This document shows positions 1-9,084 of a DNA stretch of 64,000 nt, piece after piece; the first letter of the stretch is position 1; each line of letters begins with the position of its first letter. The notes under the pieces were generated by a model. That model was not told the origin of the DNA and made no database searches. It saw nothing but the letters and a program-made list of their open reading frames with translations. This stretch comes from Rhodocyclales bacterium (GTDB lineage: Bacteria > Pseudomonadota > Gammaproteobacteria > Burkholderiales > Rhodocyclaceae): contig JAPLQX010000039.1 in NCBI GenBank assembly GCA_026399435.1, forward strand, positions 1-64,000. The letters are read 5' to 3'. The translations under genes were made by a program, and so were the position numbers.

Positions 1-1905
1 GATCATGTCGATGTCGGAGGCGCGGGCGGCGATGCCGTCCTCAAGGATGCGCGCGCCTTCGTTCACCAGGGCGTAGATGCAGCGCGCGACGATTTCGGCA
101 TCACTGATCTTGCGCGGCGTGATGCCCAGTTCCTTGCGATACTCTTCCAGCATCCTTTCGACTTCAGGATCGGGAATCGCGAGGCGAGAGCCGGCCTGGT
201 AGAGGTACCAGCCCTTGCCGGTCTTCTGGCCGTAGCGGCCCTGTTCGCAGAGGCGGTCGGCGAACTTGGCGTAGCGGATCGAAGGCTTCTCTACATAGCG
301 GCGCTTGCGGATCGCCCAGCCGATGTCGTTGCCGGCGAGGTCGCCCATGCGGAACGGGCCCATGGCCATGCCCCATTTTTCGAGTGCCTTGTCCACCTGC
401 GCCGGCGTCGCGCCTTCTTCGAGCAGGAAGCCGGCGACGCGGCCGTAGTGTTCGATCATGCGGTTGCCGATGAAGCCGTCGCAGACGCCGGAGACCACGG
501 CAGTCTTCTTGATCTTCTTGGCCACCTGCATCACGGTGGCCATCACGTCCTTGGCCGTTGCCGCGCCGCGCACCACTTCGAGCAGCTTCATGACATTGGC
601 CGGGCTGAAGAAGTGCATGCCGACCACATCCTGTGGGCGCTTGGTGAAATTGGCGATCTTGTTCACGTCGAGCGTCGAGGTGTTGGAGGCGAGGATCGCG
701 CCGGGCTTGGCGATCTCGTCGAGCTTCTTGAACACGGCCTCCTTGACGCCGATTTCCTCGAACACCGCCTCGATGATCATGTCGGCGTCCTTGAAATCGT
801 CATAGGAGAGAGTGCCGGTCAGCATGCCCATGCGCTGGTCCAGTTTCTCCTGGGTCAGCTTGCCCTTCTTCATGCTGTTTTCGTAGTTCTTGCGGATCGT
901 GGCGATGCCCTTGTCCAGCGCTTCCTGCTTCATTTCGAGCATGGTGACGGGGATGCCGGCATTGAGGAAGTTCATCGTGATGCCGCCGCCCATGGTGCCG
1001 GCACCGATCACGCCGACCCTGGCGATCTTGCGCGCCGGGGTGTCGTCGGGCACATCGGGAATCTTCGATGCGGCGCGCTCGCCGGTGAAGGCGTGGCGCA
1101 GGGCCCGCGACTCGGGCGTGCCCATGAGTTCGAGGAAGTAGCTGCGCTCTATCTTCATGCCCTCGTCGAAGGGCTTGGTCACCGCGGCCTGCACGGCATC
1201 GATGCACTTGAAGGGCGCGGGGAAGGGACCGGCGACACCCTTGACCATGTTGCGCGAGAACTGGAAGAAGGCTTCCTGGGTCGGGTAGTCGATCTTGATG
1301 TCGCGCACGCGCTTCAGCGGACGCTTTTCGGCGACGACCTTGTCGGCGAAGGCCAGCGCGCCCTTGAGCAGGTCGCCTTCGATGAACTCGTCGAACAGCG
1401 GGGTGCCCTTGAACTTTTCGGAAGGCACGGGATTGCCGGACAGGATCAGGTTCAGCGCGGCTTCGACGCCGATGATGCGCGGCATGCGCTGGGTGCCGCC
1501 GGCGCCGGGCAGCAGGCCCAGCTTGATTTCCGGCAGGGCGATCGAGGCGCCGGCCACCGCGACGCGGAAGTGGGCGCCGAGAGTGAGTTCGAGCCCGCCG
1601 CCCATGCAGACACCGCCGATCGCGGCGACGACAGGCTTCGGGCAGGCTTCGACGACGCGGATCACGGTCAGCAGGTTGGGCTCGGCATAGGACTTCGGCG
1701 AGCCGAATTCGCGGATGTCGGCGCCACCCGAGAAGGCGCGGTCGGAGCCGATCAGCACGACGGCCTTGACGGCGGGGTCGGCAGTCGCCTTGTCGATGCC
1801 GGCGACGATACCGCAGCGCAGGTCGTAGCCGAGTCCATTGACCGGCGGATTGTCGAGGGTGATGACGGCGGTGCTGCCATTCAATTCATACCTGGCGCTG
1901 CTCAT
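1..1905 (-). CDS. Bifunctional enoyl-CoA hydratase / 3-hydroxyacyl-CoA dehydrogenase (FadB/FadJ type), 3' end outside window
   Basis: The minus-strand frame is open from an ATG at 1905 to the window edge (635 codons), so the C-terminus is missing. The N-terminal third is a crotonase fold: NPPVNGL near residue 20, GADIREFG, then [11 protein letters not shown] forming the oxyanion hole and catalytic Glu region. After about residue 295 comes an NAD-binding Rossmann motif, [12 protein letters not shown], followed by [15 protein letters not shown] of 3-hydroxyacyl-CoA dehydrogenase. Hydratase-then-dehydrogenase order is that of the FadB/FadJ alpha chain, which performs two successive beta-oxidation steps on acyl-CoA in the cytoplasm. 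It starts 28 bases after livF and probably belongs to the same transcript, suggesting the transporter feeds an acyl-CoA route (inference). Substrate chain or ring type cannot be told. Confidence 0.93.
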   Translation of the reverse strand, partial: MSSARYELNGSTAVITLDNPPVNGLGYDLRCGIVAGIDKATADPAVKAVVLIGSDRAFSGGADIREFGSPKSYAEPNLLTVIRVVEACPKPVVAAIGGVCMGGGLELTLGAHFRVAVAGASIALPEIKLGLLPGAGGTQRMPRIIGVEAALNLILSGNPVPSEKFKGTPLFDEFIEGDLLKGALAFADKVVAEKRPLKRVRDIKIDYPTQEAFFQFSRNMVKGVAGPFPAPFKCIDAVQAAVTKPFDEGMKIERSYFLELMGTPESRALRHAFTGERAASKIPDVPDDTPARKIARVGVIGAGTMGGGITMNFLNAGIPVTMLEMKQEALDKGIATIRKNYENSMKKGKLTQEKLDQRMGMLTGTLSYDDFKDADMIIEAVFEEIGVKEAVFKKLDEIAKPGAILASNTSTLDVNKIANFTKRPQDVVGMHFFSPANVMKLLEVVRGAATAKDVMATVMQVAKKIKKTAVVSGVCDGFIGNRMIEHYGRVAGFLLEEGATPAQVDKALEKWGMAMGPFRMGDLAGNDIGWAIRKRRYVEKPSIRYAKFADRLCEQGRYGQKTGKGWYLYQAGSRLAIPDPEVERMLEEYRKELGITPRKISDAEIVARCIYALVNEGARILEDGIAARASDIDMI

Positions 1906-1933
1906 GCTGACTCCTTGCTGAAATTATCGGGTT

Positions 1934-2653
1934 TCATACTTCCAGCCATTCCTTGCGGATGGCTTCGTTGTTCTTGAGGTCGGCCGGCGTGCCTTCGAAA
2001 ACGATGCGGCCGTGGCCCATGAGATAGAGCCGTTCGGAAATGTCGAGCGCAATCGCCAGCTTCTGTTCGATCAGCAGGATCGAGATGCCGCGCTTCCTGA
2101 TTTCCTGGAGAAAAGTCCCGACCTGTTCGACGATCTTGGGCGCGAGGCCCTCGGTCGGTTCGTCGATCATGATCAGGTCCGGGTCGCCCATCAGCGTGCG
2201 GCACAAGGTCAGCATCTGCTGCTCGCCGCCGGAGAGTACGCCGCCGGGCGTGTTGTCGCGTTCCTTGAGGCGCGGGAACAGGGCGTACATGTCGTCGATG
2301 TTCCAGCGCCCGCATCTGCTGGTGTCCTTGACACCCAGCATGAGGTTCTGCCGTACCGTCAGATCGGGAAAGATCGAGCGGTCTTCGGGCACGTAGCCGA
2401 TGCCGTAGCGGGCGATTTCGAAGGCCTTCATGCCGAGGATGTCGCGTCCCTTGAAGCGGATGCCGCCGCGCGCCACGACCTGGCCCATCACCGCCTTGGC
2501 CGTGGTCGAGCGGCCGACGCCGTTGCGTCCCAGCAGGCAGACGATTTCGCCGGCATTGACGTGGAGATTGACGCCATGGAGGACATGGCTCTTGCCGTAG
2601 TAGGCATGGAGATCGGCGACTTGCAGCATGGGCTTGGACAATGCGTCAGTCAT
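1934..2653 (-). CDS. livF: Branched-chain amino acid-type ABC transporter ATPase LivF
   Basis: A 239-aa ABC ATPase of LivF length. The start chosen is ATG 2653 (MTDALSKPMLQV), overlapping the livG stop by 8 bases; an upstream in-frame start at 2707 would run 62 bases into livG. LSGGEQQ signature, Walker B LIMIDEPTEGLAP and the H-loop region LLIEQ are intact. The Walker A is odd: it reads GRNGVGRST, so the usual lysine is arginine (codon CGC). Some LivF/UrtE relatives vary here, but the lysine normally holds the beta-gamma phosphates. LivG in the same transporter keeps a normal lysine. Role: cytoplasmic motor subunit for uptake of hydrophobic amino acids or, as often in betaproteobacteria, organic acids. 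Confidence 0.93.
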   Translation of the reverse strand: MTDALSKPMLQVADLHAYYGKSHVLHGVNLHVNAGEIVCLLGRNGVGRSTTAKAVMGQVVARGGIRFKGRDILGMKAFEIARYGIGYVPEDRSIFPDLTVRQNLMLGVKDTSRCGRWNIDDMYALFPRLKERDNTPGGVLSGGEQQMLTLCRTLMGDPDLIMIDEPTEGLAPKIVEQVGTFLQEIRKRGISILLIEQKLAIALDISERLYLMGHGRIVFEGTPADLKNNEAIRKEWLEV

Positions 2654-3416
2654 GCTGATTCCCCGAATGCGTGCTGGTCCCAAGATAGGCTTCCTGTACC
2701 GCAGCATTGCAACGGATCGCGGCCGGCGCGTCGGTGGCGATGATCTGGCCGTAGACCAGCACCGAGATGCGGTCGGCGAGCCCGAACACCACGCCCATGT
2801 CGTGTTCGACCATGACCAGGGTCTTGCCTTCGGTGACGCGGCGGATCAGGGCGACGGCGTCGTCGGTTTCGGAGCGGCTCATGCCGGCGGTGGGCTCGTC
2901 GAGCAGGATCACGTCGGCGCCGCTGGCGATGGTGATGCCGATTTCCAGGGCGCGTTGTTCGGCGTAGGACAGGATGCCGGCGGGGGTATCGCGGCGGTCC
3001 GCCAGGCCGATGTCTTCCATCACGGCTTCCGCACGCAGGCGCGCATCCGCGAGGCCGGCCAGCCGGTGCCAGAACGAATAGCGGTAGCCCAGCGACCACA
3101 GCACCGCGCAGCGCAGGTTCTCGAACACCGACAGGTTGTGGAAGATGTTGGTGATCTGGAAACTGCGCGACAGACCCTTGCGATTGATCTCGAAGGGCTT
3201 CAGGCCGATGACGTTCTCGCCCTTGAGTTCGATGACGCCTGAAGTCACCGGCAGGCGCGCGCTGATCAGGTGGAACAGCGTGGACTTGCCCGCGCCGTTG
3301 GGCCCGATGATGGCATGGCGCTCGCCGCGATGGATGTCGAGATCGACGCCGCGAATGATTTCGCTGGCGCCGAAGTTCTTTTTGAGACCGGTGATGCGGA
3401 TCGCGGGCGCGGTCAT
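2646..3416 (-). CDS. livG: Branched-chain amino acid-type ABC transporter ATPase LivG
   Basis: A 256-aa ATPase starting at ATG 3416 (MTAPAIRITGLKK); longer in-frame starts would lie within livM and are less likely. Walker A GPNGAGKST is normal; the signature region is LSYAEQRALEIG, as in LivG rather than LSGGQ; Walker B is VILLDEPTAGMS. It pairs with LivF as the heterodimeric motor of the transporter. It is separated from livM by 94 bases holding a 9-bp hairpin and overlaps livF by 8 bases, so livG and livF are translationally coupled. Confidence 0.94.
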   Translation of the reverse strand: MTAPAIRITGLKKNFGASEIIRGVDLDIHRGERHAIIGPNGAGKSTLFHLISARLPVTSGVIELKGENVIGLKPFEINRKGLSRSFQITNIFHNLSVFENLRCAVLWSLGYRYSFWHRLAGLADARLRAEAVMEDIGLADRRDTPAGILSYAEQRALEIGITIASGADVILLDEPTAGMSRSETDDAVALIRRVTEGKTLVMVEHDMGVVFGLADRISVLVYGQIIATDAPAAIRCNAAVQEAYLGTSTHSGNQHD

Positions 3417-3460
3417 GCAGCCTCCGCCGGGCCGCCCCAAGGGGGCTGCAGTGTATTGAC

Positions 3461-3484
3461 CGGAAGCCTGTGCAAAGGCTTCCG
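3461..3484. other. Perfect 9-bp stem-loop between livM and livG
   Basis: CGGAAGCCT (3461-3469) pairs with AGGCTTCCG (3476-3484) around a 6-base loop. No T-run follows on either strand, so this is more likely an mRNA-processing or stability element inside the liv transcript than a terminator. Confidence 0.5.
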
Positions 3485-3510
3485 TGGGGCAAGGGCCGGG
3501 GGGGTGGCCG

Positions 3511-4797
3511 TCATGTCCTGTCTCCGTGCAGGGTCGACAGCGTCGCATTCCACGCGGCGCGGGTGCGGCCGCCGATCCAGCGCGTCAGCGCCATGCCGAC
3601 CGCCGTGGTGGCCAGCGCAATGGCCCAGGGGGCGGGCGAATTGAGCTGCATCTGCATGCCCATCACTTGCGTCGCCGTGTCGCCGGCGCCGACTCCTTCA
3701 CCGGCGAGCAGGGCATAACTCATTTCGATCAGGCCGACCAGGCCGGCCGTCAGCACCAGCATCGGCAGGGCGACGGCGAGGTAGTGCGGCACCATGCGGC
3801 CGAACAGCCCGGCCTGCCACAGGTTGCGCTGCATCGAAATGACGCTGGCGATGCCGCCCGGCGCCATCAGCACCATGAACAGGAAGAACAGCCCGAAATA
3901 CAGCAGCCACGCCTGGGTCATGCCGCCGATCACGATCTGCATCACGGTGACGAGTATGGCGCCGATGATCGGTCCGTAAAAGAAGCCGATGCCGCCGACG
4001 AAGGTCATCAGCAGCACCACGCCCGAGGTGTGGGCATTGAGGGTTTCCGCGGTGACGATTTCGTAGTTGAGTGCCGTGAGGCCACCGGCGACGCCGGCAA
4101 AGAAGCCGGAAAGGATCAGCATCAGGTAGCGCACCCGTTGCGTGTCGTAGCCGACGAACTCGGCGCGCTCCGGGTTGTCGCGCACCGCATTGGCCATGCG
4201 CCCCAATGGCGTCTGCGTCAGGGCGAACATGGCGACGGTGGCGAGAAAGGCCCAAGCCACGATCAGGCCGTACATCTCGACTTGCGGTCCCCAGGTGAAG
4301 CCCAGCAGGTTGCCCTTGCCGATCACGCGATTGCCCGAGACGCCGCCTTCGCCGCCGAAGAAGCCGGGGAACATCAGCGCACAGGCGGCGACCAGTTCGC
4401 CGATGCCGAGCGAGATCATGGCGAAGGTGGTGCCGGCCTTTTTCGTCGTAACGTAGCCGAGCACGACGCCGGCAAGCAGCCCGGCGAGGCCACCGACCAG
4501 CGGCAACAGGGCGACCAGCAGCGGGCCGCCGTCCTTGCCGATGATGTTGAGTGCATGCATGGAGATGAAGGCGCCCATGCCGAAGTACACGGCATGGCCG
4601 AAGGAGAGCAGGCCGGTCTGGCCCAGCAGCATGTTGTAGGAGAGCGCGAATACCACCATGACGCCCATCTGGCACAGCAGCGAGAGCATGAAGCCGCTCT
4701 TGAATACCAGCGGCAGCGCTATCGCGACGGCGAGGCAGGCGCCCCAGAGCAGGAGACGGCCGCGGCGGAACACGGCTTCGGAGACGTGACTGTTCAC
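3511..4797 (-). CDS. livM: Branched-chain amino acid-type ABC transporter permease LivM
   Basis: A 428-aa integral membrane protein beginning MNSHVSEAVFRRG. The conserved LivM/BPD_transp_2 core includes NMLLGQTGLLSFGHAVYFG, the EAA-like segment around PLGRMANAVRDNPERAEF, and GGIGFFYGPIIGA. It is about 70-100 residues longer than many LivM proteins: after the core, residues about 330-428 form a C-terminal extension with two further hydrophobic stretches (about 335-365 and 385-405). ATG at 4797 overlaps the livH stop by 4 bases. It forms the channel with LivH in the inner membrane. Confidence 0.94.
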   Translation of the reverse strand: MNSHVSEAVFRRGRLLLWGACLAVAIALPLVFKSGFMLSLLCQMGVMVVFALSYNMLLGQTGLLSFGHAVYFGMGAFISMHALNIIGKDGGPLLVALLPLVGGLAGLLAGVVLGYVTTKKAGTTFAMISLGIGELVAACALMFPGFFGGEGGVSGNRVIGKGNLLGFTWGPQVEMYGLIVAWAFLATVAMFALTQTPLGRMANAVRDNPERAEFVGYDTQRVRYLMLILSGFFAGVAGGLTALNYEIVTAETLNAHTSGVVLLMTFVGGIGFFYGPIIGAILVTVMQIVIGGMTQAWLLYFGLFFLFMVLMAPGGIASVISMQRNLWQAGLFGRMVPHYLAVALPMLVLTAGLVGLIEMSYALLAGEGVGAGDTATQVMGMQMQLNSPAPWAIALATTAVGMALTRWIGGRTRAAWNATLSTLHGDRT

Positions 4798-5732
4798 GAT
4801 TCGCGCGCCCCCATCAGGCCGCGCGGGCGGAAGATCAGGATGGCGACCATCAGCATGTAGGGCAGTATCGGCGCCAGTTGGGTAATGGTCAGGCGCGCGA
4901 GCTGCGACCCTTCGGGCAGATCGACTCCGATCAGGGCGAAAACATCGGTGACCGAGATCGACAGGGCCACCGAGAAGGTCTGGATGCAGCCGATCAGCAG
5001 CGAGGCGACGAATGCGCCGCCCAGCGAGCCGAGTCCGCCGACCACGACGACGACGAAGACGATGCTGCCGACAGCCGCCGCCATGCCCGGTTCGGTGACG
5101 AAGGCATTGCCGCCGATGACGCCGGCGAGTCCCGCCAGGGCCGTGCCGCCGCCGAAGACCAGCATGAAGATGCGTGGCACGTTGTGGCCCAGCGCTTCGA
5201 CCATGTCGGGCTTGGTCAATGCAGCCTGGATGATGAGGCCGATGCGGGTGCGGGTCAGCAGCGCATAGAGTGCGATCAGCATGCCGACCGAGACCAGCAT
5301 CATGAAGCCCTTGTAGATCGGAAAATCGGTATCGAACAGCGAGAACAGCGTGCCGTCGAGTTCGACGGGAATCCGGTAATCCACGGCCACCTTGCCCCAG
5401 ATCAGGTGCACGATTTCCTCGACGAGGAAGGCCAGGCCGAAGGTAAACAACAGTTCGGCGACATGGCCGAACCTGTGCGCGCGGCGCAGGCCGTAGCGCT
5501 CTACAGCCGCGCCGACGGCGCCGACCAGCAGCGGCGCGACCAGCAGACCGGGCCAGAAGCCGATCCAGGTGCTGATCTGGTAGGCGAAGTAGGCGCCCAG
5601 CATGTAGAAGCTGGCGTGGGCGAAATTGAGGATGCCCATCATGCTGAAGATCAGCGTCAGCCCGCTGGAAAGCATGAACAGCAGCAAGCCGTAGGTGATG
5701 CCGTTCAGCAGCGACATGACGACGAACTCCAC
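4794..5732 (-). CDS. livH: Branched-chain amino acid-type ABC transporter permease LivH
   Basis: A 312-aa polytopic inner-membrane protein, normal LivH length. It starts MEFVVMSLLNGITYGLLLFM and has the typical GLTLIFSMMGILNFAHAS block after the first membrane segment and GGLGSLGGAFVASLLIG near the C-terminus. The start is preceded by a GGAGG-type site (minus strand of 5733-5742). It follows livK across a 105-base gap holding a strong hairpin, and its stop overlaps the livM start (ATGA). Confidence 0.95.
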   Translation of the reverse strand: MEFVVMSLLNGITYGLLLFMLSSGLTLIFSMMGILNFAHASFYMLGAYFAYQISTWIGFWPGLLVAPLLVGAVGAAVERYGLRRAHRFGHVAELLFTFGLAFLVEEIVHLIWGKVAVDYRIPVELDGTLFSLFDTDFPIYKGFMMLVSVGMLIALYALLTRTRIGLIIQAALTKPDMVEALGHNVPRIFMLVFGGGTALAGLAGVIGGNAFVTEPGMAAAVGSIVFVVVVVGGLGSLGGAFVASLLIGCIQTFSVALSISVTDVFALIGVDLPEGSQLARLTITQLAPILPYMLMVAILIFRPRGLMGARES

Positions 5733-5786
5733 TGGACCTCCTTGTGCTATGCGTTTGTGATGCGGCCGGCCGGCGGCATCGGGGGT

Positions 5787-5810
5787 GGAGGCAGGGCGTG
5801 CCCTGCCTCC
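5787..5810 (-). other. Perfect 11-bp stem-loop between livK and livH
   Basis: GGAGGCAGGGC (5787-5797) and GCCCTGCCTCC (5800-5810) form a perfect stem with a 2-base loop. It lies 28 bases after the livK stop. No U-run follows in the minus-strand transcript, so full termination is unlikely. In ABC operons with the binding protein first, such hairpins commonly stabilise the upstream mRNA and give excess binding protein over permeases; that role is inferred. Confidence 0.6.
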
Positions 5811-5837
5811 GGGTGTTGCCTCAAGCGGAGGCCGTGC

Positions 5838-7076
5838 TTACGGGCGCTCCATGATGCAGGCCGTCGGCAATTGCGAATCGCGTTGCGATATCGATGCCAG
5901 GGTCTTCCAGCCGTAACCCGTGCCTTCGGAATCATGCTTGACCGTCTTGCCATCCGCCTTGCTGAAGATCGAGATGTAAAGCGGCTGCATCATCTGGTGG
6001 TCGCTCTTGCGCATCCAGACTTCGCCGTTCTCGGCCGGGAAGCGCATGTCTTCCAGCGCCAGGGCCACGGCCTTGGGATCGGTCGACTTGGCGGTGTTCA
6101 TCGCCTTCGCCACCATTTCGACCATGGTATTGACGCGCAGGTAGTAGAAATAGATGCCCGGGTGCTTCTTGTTGAAGTCGAGGGCGAACTTCTCGGTCGA
6201 CTTGGTCGGCACGTTCATGTGCCATTCGGTGAGCTGGAGTACCTTGCCCTCGCCCGAGGCGCCCATGGCTTGAGGCGTGCCCAGACCGCCGGCATAGTAG
6301 GTGTAGAACTTGGCCTTGAGGCCGGCATCCTTGGCCGCCTTGACCAGCAGCGAGAGGTCATTGCCCCAGTTGCCGGTGATCACGGTATCGGCGCCGGAAG
6401 CCTTGATCTTGGCGATGTAGGGAGCGAAGTCCTTGACGCGACCGATCGGGTGCAAATCCTCGCCGACGATCTTGATGTCCTTGCGTTTCTTCGCCAGCAT
6501 TTCCTTCGCCGCCTTGGCCACCTGGTGGCCGTGGGCGTAGTCCTGACCGATGATGAAGACCTTCTTGATCTTCTTGTCCTTCTCCATGAAGCTGGTGATC
6601 GCCTCCATCTTCATTTCGGTGTTGGCGTCAAAGCGGAAATGCCAGAAGCTGCACTTCTCGCCGGTCAACGTCGGATCGACCGCCGCGTAGTTGAAGAACA
6701 GCACGGTCTTGTCCGGGTTCCGCGCATTCCATTTGTTGACCGCGTCGATCAGCGAATGGGCGGCGCCGGAGCCATTGCCCAGCGTGACGAAACGGAAGCC
6801 CTGGTCGATCGCGGCCTTGAGCTGAAGCTGGGTTTCCTGCGGGCTGCCCTTGTTGTCGAAACCGGTGAACTCGAGCTTCTGACCCATGATGCCGCCCTTC
6901 TGGTTGACCAGGATTTCGGCGGCTTCCTTGAAGCCCTTGAGGCCGGCATCGCCGACATTGGCGAAGGGCCCCGACAGCGGGTCGATGTAGGCGATCTTCA
7001 CCTGGGCGAAGGCGCTGCCGCCGATCAATAAGGTGCTCGCGGCGAGCGCGAGGCGTTTGACAAACGTGTTCTTCAT
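5838..7076 (-). CDS. livK: ABC transporter periplasmic substrate-binding protein, LivK/Peripla_BP_6 family
   Basis: A 412-aa exported protein. Start ATG 7076 is preceded by GGAGGAG with good spacing; a longer frame to 7172 lacks that support. Residues 1-24 are a Sec signal peptide (basic start, LALAASTLLIGG, cut after AFA). The mature part begins QVKIAYIDPLSGPFANVGDAGLKG, the hallmark of Leu/Ile/Val-type receptors. Several such proteins in betaproteobacteria bind aromatic or organic acids rather than amino acids, and the neighbouring acyl-CoA enzyme fits that, but the ligand cannot be read from sequence. First gene of the liv operon. Confidence 0.94.
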   Translation of the reverse strand: MKNTFVKRLALAASTLLIGGSAFAQVKIAYIDPLSGPFANVGDAGLKGFKEAAEILVNQKGGIMGQKLEFTGFDNKGSPQETQLQLKAAIDQGFRFVTLGNGSGAAHSLIDAVNKWNARNPDKTVLFFNYAAVDPTLTGEKCSFWHFRFDANTEMKMEAITSFMEKDKKIKKVFIIGQDYAHGHQVAKAAKEMLAKKRKDIKIVGEDLHPIGRVKDFAPYIAKIKASGADTVITGNWGNDLSLLVKAAKDAGLKAKFYTYYAGGLGTPQAMGASGEGKVLQLTEWHMNVPTKSTEKFALDFNKKHPGIYFYYLRVNTMVEMVAKAMNTAKSTDPKAVALALEDMRFPAENGEVWMRKSDHQMMQPLYISIFSKADGKTVKHDSEGTGYGWKTLASISQRDSQLPTACIMERP

Positions 7077-7450
7077 GGGTGTCTCCTCCTGTAGGTAAAC
7101 CGGTCTTGGCAATAACGGGCGGCTGATTTTTGGAGTTCTGCTTAGCGGAACATAGTTCTGTAATACACGCAAGATGATACTGATTGTGTCGTGGGCTGTA
7201 AACGACTTTCTTGCGCGCCAAATCGCCCCTGTCGGCAGTCAGGCCACCCTCAAGCCGGCACTGAGACGGTGCAGACAGGAACTGCCGGCGATTGCCTCGT
7301 CCGGAGCGATGCCGGCTGAAATGCTGCACTGCGGAATGCGGGTGTCTTGCCTGGTTTGCCCGCAGCGCCCGTCGGCCCCTGGGCTTCTTCGGGGTCCGGG
7401 GCCGGGCCCACCTCAGCATGCGGCGGCCAAGCCCGCGTGCGACGTGCTGC
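7077..7450. other. Intergenic gap: leader of liv operon and tail of ylqF
   Basis: This 374-base gap holds the livK ribosome site (about 7083-7092, minus strand) and a comparatively AT-rich stretch at 7100-7200 where the livK promoter should lie. I could not pick a convincing -35/-10 pair. The part from 7210 to 7450 is GC-rich and shows no gene, terminator or repeat that I can support. Confidence 0.4.
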
Positions 7451-8389
7451 CTATTCGGTAGCCGGGGGCTCGGCTGCCTCGTCCCGCGTGCCGGGGACTC
7501 CGCTTCGCGCGCCGGCGTCAGCGGTCGCCAGCATGGCGGCGCGGCTCGCCGGGGTTTCCAGGCTGACGCGGCCGAGCTTGCCGCCGCGATAATCGGTGAG
7601 CAGGATCATCGCCGCTTTTTCGAGGTCGAGTTCGCCGGCGCCGCGGCGGCCCTTGAGGATGCAGCCGCGCTTCCTCGCCACGGCCTCGACGATGCCGACG
7701 GCATCGATGCCCTCGACGGCGATGCCGTAGCGCTCTGCCAGCGCCGCCGGGTAGCGCTGCAGCAGCAGCCCGGCGAGGAAAATCGCCACTTCCGAATCGA
7801 TCACGGCATTGCGGCCGATGGCATGGCTCGCAGCCAGCATGAAGCCGTCGCTGTCGTGCCTGATTTTCGGCCACATCAGGCCCGGCGTGTCGGTGATGCT
7901 CATGGTCGGGCCGAGGTCGATGCACATCTGCGACTTGGTCACCGCCGGCTCGTCGCCGACCGCGGCGACGCGGCGCTTGAGCAGCGCATTCATCAGCGTC
8001 GACTTGCCGACGTTGGGAATGCCCATGATCAGCATCCGCAGCGGCTTGACGCCGTCATTACGGTGCGGCGCCAGACCCTTGCACAGACTGGGCACGCGCG
8101 CGGCTTCGGCCGGATTCTTGCTGGAGATGGCCACCGCCTTGACGCCGGGCTGGCTGTTGTAATAGTCGATCCAGGCCTGGGTCACCACCGGGTCGGCGAG
8201 GTCGGACTTGTTCAGCAGCTTGAGGCAGGGGCGCTGGCGGTGCAGGCGCAGCTCGCGGATCATCGGGTTGCTGCTCGCCTCGGGCAGGCGCGCGTCGCAG
8301 ACCTCTATCACCACGTCGGTCAGCGCCATGGTCTCGGCCGCCTTCTTGCGGGCCGAGGTCATGTGGCCGGGGAACCACTGTATGGTCAT
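7451..8389 (-). CDS. ylqF: Ribosome biogenesis GTPase YlqF/RbgA
   Basis: A 312-aa circularly permuted GTPase. The G4 motif NKSD (residues 60-63) comes before G1 GIPNVGKS (123-130) and G3 DTPG (167-170), the order that defines the YlqF/YawG group. The N-terminus WFPGHMTSARKK is also family-specific. In Bacillus the protein helps late 50S subunit maturation; the role in betaproteobacteria is assumed by homology. It starts at ATG 8389 and stands alone, followed at its 5' side by a block of GC-rich palindromic repeats. Confidence 0.95.
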   Translation of the reverse strand: MTIQWFPGHMTSARKKAAETMALTDVVIEVCDARLPEASSNPMIRELRLHRQRPCLKLLNKSDLADPVVTQAWIDYYNSQPGVKAVAISSKNPAEAARVPSLCKGLAPHRNDGVKPLRMLIMGIPNVGKSTLMNALLKRRVAAVGDEPAVTKSQMCIDLGPTMSITDTPGLMWPKIRHDSDGFMLAASHAIGRNAVIDSEVAIFLAGLLLQRYPAALAERYGIAVEGIDAVGIVEAVARKRGCILKGRRGAGELDLEKAAMILLTDYRGGKLGRVSLETPASRAAMLATADAGARSGVPGTRDEAAEPPATE

Positions 8390-8424
8390 GGGGACACCTG
8401 ATTAGTCACAATGTTCAGCAGGCC

Positions 8425-8610
8425 CCATTCTCCCTCCCCTTCAATGGGAGGGTCGGGGAGGAACTCCGCGAAGACGTGCGGTGGGTTCGCACATTCTCCC
8501 TCCCCTTCAAGGGGAGGGCCGGGGAGGGGATGGGGTGGCGTGAGCGCAAGAGCGGCTTGCCGACACCCCCATCCCCCCTCCATCTCCCCCCTTGACGGGG
8601 GGAGGGCAAG
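8425..8610. repeat. Three copies of a GC-rich palindromic intergenic repeat
   Basis: Copies lie at about 8425-8461, 8491-8538 and, inverted, 8561-8610. The core is CCCTCCCCTT-C-AAGGGGAGGG, a 10-bp arm palindrome with a single central base, followed by a tail like GGGGAGGGGATGGGG. Copy 1 has one arm mismatch. Copies 2 and 3 face each other and could fold into a long cruciform. The same family recurs at 21176-21300 and, more distantly, 53586-53619, always between genes. This is REP/BIME-like behaviour. Confidence 0.75.
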
Positions 8611-8682
8611 CTCGGTTGATGCTTCGGCTGGACAGCTGGATTTCATGGTTGATCAAGTGGCGGCATTGCTGCAAAAGGAGAA

Positions 8683-8913
8683 TCAGCCAGCGACATCGGC
8701 CGCGACGATATGGATTTCTTCATCCGCAATGCGCACGACCTGGGCCGGTCGCAGCTTGCGGCGGGTGCGGGTTTCGGTTTGGCCGTCCACCGTCACGGCG
8801 CCGGCGGCGATCAGCGCCTTGGCGGCGCCACCTGAAGGCGCCAGGCCCAGCAGCTTGAGGAGGACGTTCAGTTCGATGAACTCGCCCTGAAGTTGAAAGC
8901 GGTGAATGGTCAA
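8683..8913 (-). CDS. S4-domain RNA-binding protein (YbcJ-like)
   Basis: A 76-aa protein that is essentially one S4 domain: EFIELNVLLKLLGLAPSGG, AKALIAAGAVTVDG and ETRTRRKLRPAQVV. This size and pattern match the YbcJ family of small cytoplasmic RNA-binding proteins of unknown exact target. The start appears to be TTG 8913, because GGAGGA lies a few bases upstream in the transcript and no ATG fits. It is monocistronic as far as can be seen, with the repeat block downstream. Confidence 0.85.
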   Translation of the reverse strand: MTIHRFQLQGEFIELNVLLKLLGLAPSGGAAKALIAAGAVTVDGQTETRTRRKLRPAQVVRIADEEIHIVAADVAG

Positions 8914-9084
8914 GAAATCCTCCGGAACCCCGAATTATAGCCGCGCCAGCCTTGCTGCCGTCCTGACTTGAAGAGTCGGCGCTGGCGCTACGGCGTCGTT
9001 ATCGCATCAGAGCTTGCGAAGAAATCGTAGCGAGCACCGCCCAAGCCCCGATCCGGCACGCGCAGTAGATTTATTCACAAGCTC

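Noticed and set aside
448-1977. A 509-codon open frame on the plus strand
   Set aside because: It is antisense to the hydratase/dehydrogenase gene and has a His/Asp/Gly/Ala-rich low-quality composition typical of GC-rich shadow frames.
4878-7031. A 717-codon open frame on the plus strand over livH and livK
   Set aside because: Antisense shadow of two clear genes; no domain and biased composition.
8425-8610. Regular repeats that might be a CRISPR array
   Set aside because: Copies are self-palindromic, in mixed orientation and with unequal gaps; no cas genes nearby.
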